From assembly GCA_003693705.1 (NCBI GenBank), contig RBZT01000125.1, positions 124,001-188,000 on the forward strand: DNA of 64,000 nucleotides, written 5' to 3'. Position numbers and translations under genes: made by a program. Each line of letters begins with the position of its first letter. Position 1 is the first letter of the stretch. Of this stretch, positions 25,170 to 36,327 are shown piece after piece. The notes under the pieces are model-generated. The model had not been told where the DNA came from and searched no databases. It saw only the letters and a program-made list of their open reading frames with translations. Source of the DNA: Polymyxa betae (taxonomy: Eukaryota > Endomyxa > Phytomyxea > Plasmodiophorida > Plasmodiophoridae).

Positions 25170-26552
25170 ATGGCCTTCTTATTTGGCAGAGGGAAAAAGA
25201 CACCTGGAGAACTAGCGAAATCCACCAAGCAGCTGCTGGTGACATTCCAGACTGGCAATGAGGCCGACCCTAAAGTACTCGGATAGCAAAGGCCCTATCA
25301 GATTACACCCTAAAATCCTATGTAGGCGTCGGAGAAGATCTCTCAGAATCTGTCTTCTATGAAGCTTATGCTATATGGAGATGGTGATCATGAAGCTAAA
25401 GGCGAACACGTCGATAAACTGAGTTAGTCAGCTGTTTCGCTTCAAGTTTCCTTCGTTGCTTTCACAGCTCTGTTTCATGTTTTTTATCTATTTCTTTGAC
25501 TGTTCAGCTGATTTCCTCGATGATAGTTGAGGAGCTATATACAAACGATCTTCTTCTGGATCTTCTCAGGAATATCTCCAAGTTCGAATTCGAAGCTCGC
25601 AAGGATGTCGCCATGGTCTTTAACTTCCTCCTACGTCGCGGCCAGCACAATCTCGCTGTCGAATACGTTCAAACGCATCCCGAGATTCTTCAGCTTCTCG
25701 TGAACGTACTGGCCCGCGCACCTACCGCTCTCTAACGCCAAGCTCACTGAATCCTATCGCAGGGATACAACGACTCGGAAATCGCTTTGAATTGCGGCGC
25801 CATCTTGCGAGAATGCATCCGTCATGATTCGCTCAACCAGATGTTTCTGGAATCGCACGAGCTCTTTTATATGTTCTTTGATTATGTCCAGGTTGGGCCA
25901 GCGTTATTCCAAAGCCTTTTTGCTGAGCGCGTTGCTGTTTTTGCAGAAAACTAATTTCGATGTCGCCTCTGATGCGTTTGCAACGTTCCGTCAATGCTTA
26001 ACGAAACATAAGACGTTCTCATCGATCTTCTTGGAGAAGAATTACGACCAAGTTGGTGTTCTTTGTTGAGGGTCATTTTTTCAGACATGGCTGTTATTGA
26101 ACGTATTGTAGTTCTTCCCGTTATACAACGACCTGATTCAGAGCCCGAATTATGTCACGAAACGACAATCGTTGAAACTGCTGGGTGAGATCCTGCTCGA
26201 TAAGAAGAACTATGCCGTCATGATCAGATACATCAATGATCCTGCCAATCTTCGAATCATGATGAACCTGCTGAGGGTTCCATCCAAGACGATCCAGTTC
26301 GAGGCGTTTCACGTCTTCAAAGTGTTCATCGCCAACCCGAAGAAATCGCAGCCGGTCCTGGATATCATCATCCTGAACCGTGACAAACTCATCGATTTTC
26401 TCAAGACGTTTCAGAGCGATAAAGACGACGATCAGTTCGCCGACGAGAAGAATCTGCTTCTAGCGACATTGTCCCGGATCGAGGTGCCGGCGACGGCCGC
26501 GTCGCCGTCGTCCGCGTCCGTAGATAGCGATCCGAAACCAACCGATGATTAA
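25170..26552 (+). CDS. MO25 / CAB39 scaffold protein
   Basis: Armadillo-like scaffold that activates STE20-type kinases (with STRAD-LKB1 in animals, germinal-centre kinases in fungi). The start at 25170 gives [20 protein letters not shown], the standard N-terminus. Conserved pieces in order: [98 protein letters not shown] and [18 protein letters not shown]. Introns include 25277-25327, about 25421-25506, and others of about 50-100 nt. The C-terminus adds a short Ala/Ser/Asp-rich tail. Complete. Confidence 0.93.
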
Positions 26553-26732
26553 TGGCCGGAGCTTGGTGCGCTGCAGGGGGCCAGCACGTATCCCGGAACC
26601 GTTTTCTGCGATTCGCATCCGCTTGTCTCGGAACAGTAATGGCCCGAGTTTTCTCTGCTCTAATTGCGGTACCGTTTTCGTTAAAGATTTATATCAGTAA
26701 ATGGCAGCGCGTCAGTGTTAGAACTCCCCTAG

Positions 26733-26747
26733 AACCCTAAACCCTAG
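26733..26747. promoter_or_regulatory. AACCCTAAACCCTAG motif
   Basis: Telomere/telo-box-like motif GAACCCTAAACCCTAG in the 300-bp gap between the convergent MO25 gene and the small membrane-protein gene. Function unknown. Confidence 0.4.
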
Positions 26748-26857
26748 CAAAAAGTGATCTTACCAGTTCACCATACGACAATGCTGATAGATTTATTTCA
26801 TGAAGAATAGCCAATGGATTCCAGAACCGGGTTTATTGCTCTTTCTTCGATTCCTTT

Positions 26858-27168
26858 TTATCGTCCACCATCACTGGAAAAAAATAAGCTGAAAGAAGGC
26901 GATTATGAGATGACGACCGAACTCACCTTCTGATTCTTCTTCGCGTCTCTTCTTGGCTTTGTTCGCTTTCATTCCTAAACACAATCCGGTTACCAACATG
27001 GAGCAGATGGCCCCAATCAAACGTACGTTTTTCACACTTCTCGACGAAAAACGCGACGACGGCAAGGACGCAATATAGGAGGACAACGAAGATGAGCGAG
27101 ATCAGTGTCGGATGGTCGTCGGCGAAATCGACCAGGGCTTGATAGATTCGCTCGTTGAGGTCGACCAT
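26858..27168 (-). CDS. Small single-pass membrane protein
   Basis: Minus-strand gene of about 65 residues after splicing: MVDLNERIYQALVDFADDHP, a membrane segment (ISLIFVVLLYCVLAVVAFFV), then a short charged tail KNESEQSQEETRRRIRR. Introns: 26974-27036 (63 nt; GTGTGA...TTTAG) and 26874-26926 (53 nt). The stop is at 26858. Not splicing the first intron would give a second membrane segment (SMLVTGLCLGM) in another frame, so an alternative two-pass isoform is possible. The family was not recognised. Its ATG is 400 bp from UTP11 and divergent. Confidence 0.5.
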
Positions 27169-27568
27169 CGTACTATGACTGCAGTCGGCGGCGATGACGA
27201 ATTTTCCGAAAAAATTCCTGCGGATGATCGACGGCGCAATCTGGGAAAATCCCCAAATACGATCGGCTTCCCTGCTGTATATAATAGCAGTCGAACGAGA
27301 ATGTTAATACGAATCAATAAACAATCTGCAAAAAGACTTCTGAAAGACTAACAGAAAGAATAACAAAAAAAATCAATTTTCAATCGCTTCCAAGGCTCTA
27401 TCAAAGCGATATCGCCCATAACTGTGCTGTCAGCAGGTGAAGTTAATCATGTTTCAATATGATGATCGGGATTCGCCAATTCAGAAATTTGTTGGAAATT
27501 TGATCAGATACAAAGTCCGTGACGGACCCGATCAAGGCGTCTCCAGAAAATCTGACAAATATTTCAGG

Positions 27569-28333
27569 ATGGCGGGCTCGTCGTCGTTCCTGAAGATCGG
27601 CAAGCGCCGAATCCATAAAGAGCGATCGCAACCACAGGCGCGGTCTAAGCTCGGTCTGCTTGAGAAGAAGAAAGACTATGTGCAGCGTGCTCGCGATTAC
27701 AATCGCAAGCAGGATCATCTGCGTCATCTTCGTGAGATCGCCTCGTTCAAGAATCCCGATGAATTCTACTTCGCCATGATCAACAACAAGACCGTCGATG
27801 GAGTCCACGTCGCCAAACGTCATATCGATCCAGCTTCCAGAACTGCCTCCGCCCTGAAACGCTTCACCGAACAGGATCTCGCCTATCTGCAGACGAAAGC
27901 TCAAGAGGAGCGTAAACGTATTCAGAAGCTACAAAGCAGCCTTCACCTTCTGCAAGGCGCCCGCCTCAACAACCACACAATCTTCGTCGATCACGCTGCC
28001 GACCTCGAGAACTTCGACGCCGCCAAGCATTTCGATACGCTTCCTGAGATGGTCCAACAGCCGTATTTCAGGCCGAGAGTATCGCAGCTCGGCCAGCACG
28101 ACCTGCGTGACGATCTACCCGATGCCAACGCCCGACTTCGCGAATACCGCCTGCTAGCAGCTCGTCTCGATCGGCTTGAGCTCATGGAGAAGGAGATCGC
28201 CGCCATTCAGCTGCGTAAGAATCTGATGGGTCGTGGCCGTGCTCGTAAACTGCCAGGTCCTCGTGATCAGTTTGGTGAAGAAGACGAATCTGCACCTGCA
28301 ACTTATATCTGGCGTGCTGAACGTAAAAGATAA
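27569..28333 (+). CDS. UTP11: SSU processome protein UTP11
   Basis: U3 snoRNP component for 18S pre-rRNA maturation in the nucleolus. Intronless from the ATG at 27569 (MAGSSSFLKIGKRRIHKERS); an upstream in-frame start would add 44 residues not seen in the family. The N-terminal hallmark is clear: RSKLGLLEKKKDYVQRARDY, NPDEFYFAMINNKTVDGVH. The rest is charged and helical, with an end typical of the family (basic RGRARKLP, then WRAERKR). The full length, about 254 residues, equals that of UTP11. Confidence 0.95.
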   Translation: MAGSSSFLKIGKRRIHKERSQPQARSKLGLLEKKKDYVQRARDYNRKQDHLRHLREIASFKNPDEFYFAMINNKTVDGVHVAKRHIDPASRTASALKRFTEQDLAYLQTKAQEERKRIQKLQSSLHLLQGARLNNHTIFVDHAADLENFDAAKHFDTLPEMVQQPYFRPRVSQLGQHDLRDDLPDANARLREYRLLAARLDRLELMEKEIAAIQLRKNLMGRGRARKLPGPRDQFGEEDESAPATYIWRAERKR

Positions 28334-28432
28334 CAATACAATCTTTAGTGTTAAACGCTTTGCCATCGTTAACTGTTTTTCTCGAAGATACTCAGAACTT
28401 TGAAGGATTTGAAGCCAGGAGATCGGACTACT

Positions 28433-28639
28433 TCAGATTAGGCGTTTTGAAAATAGCGGCGCCGGATGACCGCGATCAGCAAGCTCAACCCAATCTTCTA
28501 GGAAATCTACAGAGGGGAAATATCTGACATCCAGGAAGTTTAGATCAGGTTTGCAGGGTGGTCTCCAAGCTGCTCTGCGGCCGTTCACCATCACCATCAG
28601 ACGGGCGAATACCTGCTGGAAAGCAATCCTCCATGTCAT
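28433..28639 (-). CDS. Short uncharacterised protein (about 68 aa)
   Basis: From ATG 28639: MTWRIAFQQVFARLMVMVNG, then a Pro/Trp-rich stretch and a C-terminus DFLEDWVELADRGHPAPLFS. Codon use looks like its neighbours and the tail reads like a real protein end. No relatives recognised; it might be the last exon of a spliced gene. Confidence 0.3.
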   Translation of the reverse strand: MTWRIAFQQVFARLMVMVNGRRAAWRPPCKPDLNFLDVRYFPSVDFLEDWVELADRGHPAPLFSKRLI

Positions 28640-28905
28640 TCTTAAGCAGTGTAGCTTAACAGTTGTAATCACGATCTCAATTGATACAGCATTTCATTTT
28701 CGTGAAAACAAATTCGTAATCAAAGAGACTTGAGCGAACCAATAGGCCAGTATGGGTAAAAATACATCATGGGAAAGGCATTGACAAGAGAAACCTGATT
28801 GTGACATTTTTCGTTATTTACGGTTACAGTCCGATAGATTTGATGAAATATCTTTTTTAGAACTTTGGTCAATTTTTCCAATAAATAATGTTACATTGCC
28901 GGCAT

Positions 28906-29593
28906 CTATGGCACAGAAGCCGGCTTTGCCACTTTCCGGTATTCGAGCGCCTTCGTCACCGGGCACTGCATCTGCTGCCAGCTGCTCACAATCAGTTACG
29001 AACAGACCGAGAGAGAGATGGGATCCAACACCGACCTGACGGGGATCATCGGATGTCCAGCCGAGCTATGGGCGACGATGACGCCCAGCGCGTCATTGGC
29101 CGTCGTCAGGAAATAGCTTCTGCTATCGCCCAAGGAAATCAGATCGGCCAAGACGATATCTCCAGGACGGAAACAGTTGGCGATCTCGACCGAATCCTTC
29201 TCCAAAGCACGAACATCCTGAGACCTGATGATGGCCGGGAATGGTTCCGGTAGAACGCGATCGCCAACGCAAACGATCTCGGCCGATGCGAATCGAATGC
29301 TGTGCGAAACAATCAGCGAGAACAACCCCATCAAGACAGAGCGCCGGGTCGTACTTGATCTTCGTGACGCGAGCCGTAACACGATCGCCGACGCTCGGTA
29401 CGACGCCTTTCGCGCGCTTCCTGTCGATGGAGACGACGGGCAGCTGGGGAGCGGCGGCCGCCTCGATGACCACGGTCCCGATCACGGAAGCGATGATGCG
29501 ATTGTGCAGGACGTAAGTGCCATCACCTGGTCGGTAAGCGACGACATCCCCCAGAACTGCACCAGGAGCGACCACATCCCTGGCTGTGACCAT
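28906..29593 (-). CDS. Exosome complex component CSL4 (EXOSC1)
   Basis: S1-domain cap subunit of the RNA exosome. Minus strand, start at 29593 (MVTARDVVAPGAVLGDVVAY). Two introns restore frame: one of 49 nt (about 29261-29309) joins YDPALCLDG to IVCVGDRVLP, and one of 54 nt (about 28966-29021) joins PMIPVS to WQQMQCPVTKALEYRKVAKP. The tell-tale CSL4 segments are RSQDVRALEKDSVEI..CFRPGD, SRSYFLTTANDALGVIVAHS, and the C-terminal QMQCPVT motif. Complete and of normal length. Confidence 0.9.
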
Positions 29594-29780
29594 CTCGATC
29601 ACCTCAACAAACTGCGAGAGAGAGAAGATCTGCGTCAATTCTGACCGATTTTCGACAAAGAGATAAATTTGCAGCAAGAAATGGGTTTCAAAAATAATTG
29701 GATTTTATGAATTGGACGGACTCGAATCAACAGAGAACGTGCATGATCATAGAATAATAAAATAAGCATTATAACGACGA

Positions 29781-31100
29781 TTAGACGGGGGATGGCTCGC
29801 TCTCGTGGCCACGCTCCGATTCCAGACCGGGATCACGTTCGCGATGGTCGGCTTCGACCTCGACCTCGAGCGATTTGACGCCGACGTTGCGGCGTCGAGG
29901 GATGCGGTACAGACCCATTCGCAGCTTGATATAGGCGAGCGTAGCGGAGGCGACATCGCAGCCCGAGGCGGCTTCGAGGCCCTCAAATCCAGGAGACGAA
30001 TTGATTTCGCAGATCTTGTACGTGTCCTTGTCGATGAGCAGGTCGATACCGGCGATATCCAGGCCTGTCAATCGAGTCGCCTCAAGCACCAGCCATTCGA
30101 CCTGCGGGGAGATCGACACGGGTCGTACCGACCCGCCCTGGTGAACATTGGCTTTGAATCCTTTGTTGGCGACGCGCATCATGGAGGTGACGACTCGGCC
30201 ACCGACGACGAGGACGCGCAGATCGCGACCTTTGCTATGAGAGAGGAATTCCTGAAAGATGAGCGGCTCTTTCGGGTCCAGGAGATCGACCAGATCTTCG
30301 AGGTTCTCGTGATCTTTCACCAGAATGATGCCTTTCCCTTGTGATCCGGAGCTCTTCTTCACAATGATCGGATATTCGAAATGCTGTTCAACGACATCCA
30401 GATTGATGGGGAATTTGGCAAGTAGGGTTTTAGCAATAGGAAGTCCATGAGCTGCCATAACTTGCATAGTTTGAAGCTTATCACGAGAGATCTCAATACT
30501 TTGACAACCATTGAGGACAGTGACACCCATCTTCTCCAATTGGCGAACTACAGCAAGACCGAAATAATCGATGGCAGCACCGGTTCGAACAAGAACAATA
30601 TCCGGCATATCAATCTTTTGCCCATCATAAAGAATATCCTCAAGGCCATCCTTTGTAGCCAGAAGCTCAAATTTCCCGGTCGCCATAATCCGCAAAGTGA
30701 TGTTTCGGGCGAACGATGCTTCCCAAAGACGACGTTTAACCCATCCGGTGAGCTCGTCATCTCTGCCGAGACACCATACCGATAGAGCGGGCTCAGCAAG
30801 CTTCTGTTCATAGAAAGCTGGGTCATAAGCATTGAGCCAGATGACAGAAGGACCACAATGGACCGGCTGAAGGTTATACTTTAGGAATCTCTCAGGGACA
30901 GCGATAGGAATGTTGCCAAGGTGTTGATAGGCCTCGGTCTTGGGTGCAGCTTGAACCAGGCAGGTTGAGAGCTTGCTCTCTAGACAAGCGCGCGTTTTCA
31001 TGAAGACGACAGGCTCCCGACCATCACACACGGACGCAACCGGCGAGGCGTTCGATGAGAAGACGTCATGGACAGGCAGATGGTCGTCATCATGGTCCAT
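29781..31100 (-). CDS. RimK-type ATP-grasp carboxylate-amine ligase
   Basis: 439 residues, no intron. The ATP-grasp core is intact: GLPIAKTL, IVKKSSGSQGKGIILV (ATP lid), FQEFLSHSKGRDLRVLVVGG, NVHQGGSVRPV, and the metal-binding end EINSSPGFEGLE. The last motif and GSQGKGI are close to bacterial RimK, which ligates glutamate to ribosomal protein S6 or makes poly-glutamate; the animal relatives RIMKLA/B make N-acetylaspartylglutamate. The N-terminal 90 residues and the charged Glu/Arg/His C-terminal tail are extra. The closeness to bacterial RimK plus the missing introns suggests horizontal gain (inference). Confidence 0.88.
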   Translation of the reverse strand: MDHDDDHLPVHDVFSSNASPVASVCDGREPVVFMKTRACLESKLSTCLVQAAPKTEAYQHLGNIPIAVPERFLKYNLQPVHCGPSVIWLNAYDPAFYEQKLAEPALSVWCLGRDDELTGWVKRRLWEASFARNITLRIMATGKFELLATKDGLEDILYDGQKIDMPDIVLVRTGAAIDYFGLAVVRQLEKMGVTVLNGCQSIEISRDKLQTMQVMAAHGLPIAKTLLAKFPINLDVVEQHFEYPIIVKKSSGSQGKGIILVKDHENLEDLVDLLDPKEPLIFQEFLSHSKGRDLRVLVVGGRVVTSMMRVANKGFKANVHQGGSVRPVSISPQVEWLVLEATRLTGLDIAGIDLLIDKDTYKICEINSSPGFEGLEAASGCDVASATLAYIKLRMGLYRIPRRRNVGVKSLEVEVEADHRERDPGLESERGHESEPSPV

Positions 31101-32160
31101 GGATTGTGGTTACAAAGGATGGACTGAAGACCGGGGTCGCCAAAGCCCCAACGCCGAACCAAAACCCCATCAATCACGGACTAAAATCTCCACTGTCCGG
31201 TCCGCTCCGTAATCCTGTTCTCTATTGCTACTGATATATGGTAAGTTGTTACTCTAAGATCTTGTCACTACAGTAACATCGACCGGGCTCACTAATGGTC
31301 ATCATGGTCGGGTTGCGACTTTGACCATCCACGCTGACTCCTGCTGCAAATATCCAATGCCGTAATTAGGTTTCGTGATGAGAATCGTCACGCCGAGCTG
31401 GAGTCAAAATACTTCCCTACAACGCCAACGATATCTTACCACTGGCGTACCACAAATATGGCTCTGAAATTGGATCAAATCGTAAATATATTTCATACGA
31501 TTCATCAACAAATTCCTTTGTTGTAAACCCGGTTGTCCATTGTTAAAGCAATACTCCTACGCTATCTTTGCTTAGCCCTCGAACATCACGTCCAACCAAT
31601 ATGGTAGTTTCGGATTTCCCGTATTCGCTCATCTATCCATGATCGTGATGCCGAAACCCGGCCCGTCATCCCTTTCGAGTGAAATCTGCGCATTTCTGTC
31701 CGAAGTCCGTCGACGACGGCGGTCAATTGCAGTCCTGACTTCCCTGTGCCGGCATTCATTGACTTGCTTTTTTAGAGGGACATCATCTCCATCAGTTACT
31801 ACTGAAATCTGTTCTACATATTCTTACTTTTTAGTAAGTCCAGAAGCGCGAGTCTCCTTAGCTTGGAACTCATAGTACGTATGCTTTTTTTCGGCAAATA
31901 CGATTTAACTTTTCAAGAACGTTTATGAAAGTTATCACCAACAACAGTTAAGCCAATTTTGAATCCGAGAATGGCGAGATCCGCGCCAGGGGCGTACCTT
32001 GACTCACTGGATGGGCGTGCGCCCATGCCTGTTCACGCTCAAGTGCTCACCTGGTGCGGAGATCGTTAGAGTGTACCTTTTGCAACGATGTGTCAACATG
32101 TTTTGGCCGCAGTACGTGGTTCGATCATTAGTTAACAGGCGGCACGTTTAGGTTGTGTCC
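31101..32160. other. Interval with weak coding traces
   Basis: About 1 kb. One plus-strand stretch near 31375 (DENRHAELESKYFPTTPTIS) is protein-like, but I could not join it to a start or find a family. The stretch 31639-31875 is open with basic residues. A decaying gene or an unrecognised spliced gene are both possible. Nothing else was seen. Confidence 0.25.
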
Positions 32161-32967
32161 ATGGGCACGGAAGAATGGCCCGATTGTACCGATGTTCGCG
32201 AATTCTTCGTCTCGCATGTTCAGGCCGAGACTCGCTTGGACTCGGAACGAATACACGCGATTGTCCAGACGCTTTTAGACGAAGGGCTAGGCACTTTCGG
32301 TGTGCTGCGTGCAATCGTTAAGGAATATTCAACTGACGAATCCGTCAGCGTCGCGAAAATCCTTCACACCTGTATCGAGCCGGCAATGCCTCTGGGCGTC
32401 TGTTTCGTCCTGGCCAAATACCTTCAGAGCAGGAGGCCAAGCGCACAGCCACAGCTGTCGGCCATGAACCTGCTTGTCCAGGCCACGAGGGCGACTGATG
32501 GCGTCAACCCCGACAGCAGCAGCGACGAAGAAGACTATAACAATGGGATGATGAATCGCATATCTGCTGCTGTTGTAACAGCACAGATCAAGCAAGAGTC
32601 ACCGACTGTGGATGGGGTTGCAGCGTCACGTGCTATAAGCACTCCAGTGACTCCACCACCTTCAACTGTTCGACATTCAGGCACCCATGAATGCCCATAC
32701 TGTCCAAAAAGGTAGAGTTCTTTTTCTCTCTCTCTGCCTAGGTCGGCGTCTGAGATTCGAGTCAGGTTTCAGTATTGCCATTTGCAGGACCATATTCGGT
32801 CGCATACAGGCGAGAAACCATTCCGCTGTCCGCATTGCAAGAAGTTCTTCAGCAGGAACAGCACCATGAGAAGGCATGTGAAGAGATTGCATAAGATGCC
32901 GCCGCCAGAATCGCAGCATGTCCCGCCACATGTCCCGCCGGCATCGTATGTAAAAACCGAACAGTAA
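32161..32967 (+). CDS. C2H2 zinc-finger protein (two fingers)
   Basis: Probable sequence-specific DNA-binding regulator. The ATG at 32161 begins MGTEEWPDCTDVREFFVSHV. A 54-nt intron (about 32714-32767) splits the first finger; spliced it reads CPYCPKRFQYCHLQDHIRSH, then the canonical TGEKPF linker, then finger two CPHCKKFFSRNSTMRRHVKR. The middle is acidic and Ser-rich (SSSDEEDYNNG) and the C-terminus is Pro/His-rich. The N-terminal 120 residues are helical and not recognised. A site with IKQES is a possible SUMO attachment motif. Confidence 0.82.
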
Positions 32968-33309
32968 ATAATATATAGCGTTCAAACTTCAAACTGCCCT
33001 CCTGAATTCTCGGTCCGATTATAAAATCCACGTCAGCATATTGTTCGGTCCGCCAGATTCTAGCAAAATGTAACAGCCACAGCTCACGATTCTGCTTCCA
33101 CTTTAGAAATTGGACATCGTCTCTCCTTTAATTATCAAAGACGCGCAGTTTTGCTTAAGGTTCGAGGTTGCAGTGAGCGCTGCCATCCCCGTGAGTTGTA
33201 TAGTGCTGACGTCATTCAGAGATCAGACCCCTTCTTGGCCCCAGCGGGTGTCGCAGCCACCCTTTGATCTTCACATCGCTTTTGACGGTTTGATCGTCCT
33301 CTCTGCACC

Positions 33310-35189
33310 ATGCCCGGCGCTACATCATGGCTGTTTGCGGCTCTGTTGGTCGTCGTATTGGCTTTAGCGCAAGCAGGCGAAGATTATTATAAAATCCTGG
33401 TTTGTGTTCTGGTTCGGATGATTCGCCGCGATGCTGAGTCGTCTCGGCAGGGACTCAACCGTCAGGCCACAGATGATGATATCAAGAAATCGTTCAGAAA
33501 GCTGGCTGTAAAATATCATCCAGATAAGAATAAAGAACCGGATGCAGCAGATAAATTCGCCAAGATCAGCCACGGTAGATAATCCCTAAGGTCTCTATAT
33601 CCATTAACTGAATCATTGTTTGCCAGCTTATGAAGTATTAAGCGATAAAGAGAAGAGGCAGGTGTATGATTCCTGGGGAGAGGAAGGTCTCACAGGAAAT
33701 GGAGGTGGTGGTGGCGGCCGCCAGGGATTTGGCGGCGGCAGATCACATTTCCAATTCACCGATCCATCTGAGATTTTCAGACAGTAATCTTGACAATTTC
33801 TACCCCCGATTCACTGCTAATGATAATCAGGTTCTTTGGCCAACAAGGAGCTGGATTTGGTGGGCCAAATAGTTTCACGACGTTCAGTTCGGGTCCAGGA
33901 GGATTCGGCGGCGGTCATGGCTTTGGTGGTGGCCATCATGGTTTTGGTGGTGGCCATCATGGATTTGGTGGGGGAGGCCAGAGGTTCCAACAGACTTCTC
34001 GAGAACCGTTATTTGGTGATGACTCTCAGGTTTCCCAATTAACATCATCGAATTGGGACCAAATCATCAGAAAGGATAAAGTCGGACCTGAACTTGATCA
34101 TGAGACACGCCTGCTTATTACTTTTACAGGATGTCGCGCTGATAATGTTCTATTCGCCACGAATTGAACGCTCCCATTCATTAAAAGACGTGTTCGAAAA
34201 GGTTGCCGCAGAAATGAAAGGAACTGCCATCGTTGGTGCAGTCAACTGTGATGAGGAAGCGGGACTATGTAGGAGGCATGGTGTCACCTCAGAACTACCT
34301 TCTGTTAAATTATTTGGATACCGTATGCACGATCGACCGGAAACCGTCTCGGATCGGAAAGTGAAAGGTCTCTATCGTACCATATCCGATGCCATTCCTT
34401 CATTTGTGAAGAAATTGGATCAACAGACGTGGTTTGTTTTTAAAAGGTAATCATTTACTAATAGTGCATTCTGTCGAAAACATTGTTTACTGAATCTATT
34501 TCAGAGAAGCTGAGAATCGACCCAGAGTGATATTCTTGACAAAAAATCCCGATCATAGCTCGAATCTCATTCGCGCTCTGTCTTCTGAGTTTTACGAACA
34601 TGCCGTATTTGGCCAGGGAGACGTTCAGGATTCACTCTTCACGAGTGAATTCAGCGAACTTCCAAGGAATTCGGATCCGAAGCTCATCTTCCAGGCTGTT
34701 TTACCCAGTGGGGGCCTCAAAGGGTTTCTTTACAAAGGAAAGTTGGAATTCAAACCGATGAAGAAATTCTTATCAAAGTTGCTGAAGAAGTACAAAGGGC
34801 AAGAGAAGTCATCAGATTCGAGTTCTGGCCAAGTTATCCAGTTTACATCGAAGTCTTCTTTGAGGAAGTCCGGCATCAATGTCTTACTCTGCTTAAAATC
34901 ATCTAGCGATCAGAAGAAATGGAATTCGATTTTGAAGCAACTCGCCAAGAAGTATAAGAACGACGCCGTCCAGATTTTATGGGGTTTAACATCGGTCTCG
35001 GATTTGCAACAGTTTGGGCTGAAGGACGATTCTTGGTTGGTCTGGTCCGTGAAGAAAGACAAGTTCGCAACCAAGCCAACTCGCGAAGCGAAAGACTTAA
35101 ACTCGGTTTCGTCATGGGTTGATCGAGCTTTGGGCGGCGACCTTTCTCTGCGTCGTATCTCTGATCTGAATTTAAGAGACGAGCTGTAA
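33310..35189 (+). CDS. ER-lumenal DnaJ-thioredoxin-fold protein with RDEL tail
   Basis: The signal peptide [20 protein letters not shown] leads into a J domain ([20 protein letters not shown] with HPD), a Gly-rich linker (repeats of GFGGGHH), a thioredoxin-fold domain ([20 protein letters not shown]) and a C-terminal region ending NLRDEL, an ER retention signal. The thioredoxin domain has no CxxC: the active-site position reads SPRIERS, so it is probably a non-redox module. The architecture resembles ERdj5/DNAJC16-type chaperones. Introns of 49-58 nt include 33400-33450 and about 34081-34129. All exons join in frame. Confidence 0.85.
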
Positions 35190-35601
35190 ACATAAATGAT
35201 AAATTCGATTTATTTAAGGATGACGTTCTGCATTCTCATGTTCAACTCAACCTTAGGGCATAATGAGTTTATTTGCACGTTAATTGAAAAATTCCAATTT
35301 TGCAGAGGTCAGCTACTGATAGTCGTTTGGGGCGCCCTGATCATCTGATCATCTATCATGGGGGCCCCGGCCTCCTCAGAACGGCCTCCCCTTCCATCAT
35401 TAGCATCATCTTGCAACATTTCTCGCAATCTTTTCACCATTTTAATCAGCATATGCAGGTGTTCAGGGCATTCACCTTCCGGGCCCGGCGACACCTGTCT
35501 CAGTACAACCCGGCGTCGGCATTCGCACCGGTCTCTGACTCCATGCTCGTGGCATTATCTAAGCAGCACGCCATTGGTCGGTTTCCATTTCGCGTTGCAA
35601 C

Positions 35602-36324
35602 ATGGCGATTTATCGTTATACAGGTGGTGCTTCTAGTCATTCCGAGCTTGTTAAGCAACTCGAATCCAGCGGCTTGCTTTGTTCTACGGCAGTTCGAGCC
35701 GCATTTGCTGCCATCGACCGGGCTAAGCTCGTCCCGCCTGGGCTAGAAGACCCGCGGATTATATACGATAATCGTGCTATACGTTATGGGCCTGCAGGCA
35801 GCTTGTGCTCGCCATCCATGCAGGTCATTGTCTTGGAACATCTTTCATCTGCAATTGGGGATGGTAAGAGAGCTCTGGACATCGGAACAGGCACCGGAGC
35901 TATGGCCATTCTCATGGCTGAAATGGGCGCCATCGTCGATGCAATCGATATCGATCCTGATGCGATTGCCAGCGCCTCGGAACGCCATAAACATGCTAGA
36001 ATCAATTGGCGTCAACAAGACGCATTTGAGATGGATGTGGGCGAGTACGACTGCATTCATGTGGGTGCTTGTGTTGATTTTGTGCCCGATTCTTGGCTGC
36101 ATCTTCTGAAAGTCGGCGGTACGATGTCTGTACCTATTGGACGGCCAGATTGCGAACAGACCTTGATCAAACTGACAAAAACAGCGGACCTCCTAGATGG
36201 TCGGCATATTATTCTTCGAAATGCGATCCAGGCGTGTAAATATGAGCCGATGCGATCGCGATCTACGATCTCTGTGAGGATGGGCATGATGTTTTCACGG
36301 GCGATATCGACTGACACTGCTTAG
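35602..36324 (+). CDS. PCMT1: Protein-L-isoaspartate O-methyltransferase (PIMT)
   Basis: Repairs isoaspartyl damage in proteins using S-adenosylmethionine. Intronless, 240 residues. Characteristic pieces: SHSELVKQLESSGLL, the pre-substrate loop SLCSPSMQVIVLEHL, SAM motif I ALDIGTGTGAMAILMAE, and the post-motif DAIDIDPDAIASASERH. The C-terminal end (RSRSTISVRMGMMFSRAIST) is longer than the typical yeast or human PIMT end. Only 3 bp separate its stop from the ATG of a tiny downstream ORF. Confidence 0.93.
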   Translation: MAIYRYTGGASSHSELVKQLESSGLLCSTAVRAAFAAIDRAKLVPPGLEDPRIIYDNRAIRYGPAGSLCSPSMQVIVLEHLSSAIGDGKRALDIGTGTGAMAILMAEMGAIVDAIDIDPDAIASASERHKHARINWRQQDAFEMDVGEYDCIHVGACVDFVPDSWLHLLKVGGTMSVPIGRPDCEQTLIKLTKTADLLDGRHIILRNAIQACKYEPMRSRSTISVRMGMMFSRAISTDTA

Positions 36325-36327
36325 AAT

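Noticed and set aside
33155-33195. GGTTCGAGGTTGCAGTGAGC resembles an Alu/7SL or a tRNA B-box.
   Set aside because: There is no A-box, no cloverleaf, and no other Alu or 7SL segment around it; it sits in an intergenic gap. Chance match.
35309-35494. A minus-strand short protein ending before PIMT.
   Set aside because: Open and somewhat helical (KMVKRLREMLQDD), but it has no clear start in frame and no known relatives; not enough to call a gene.
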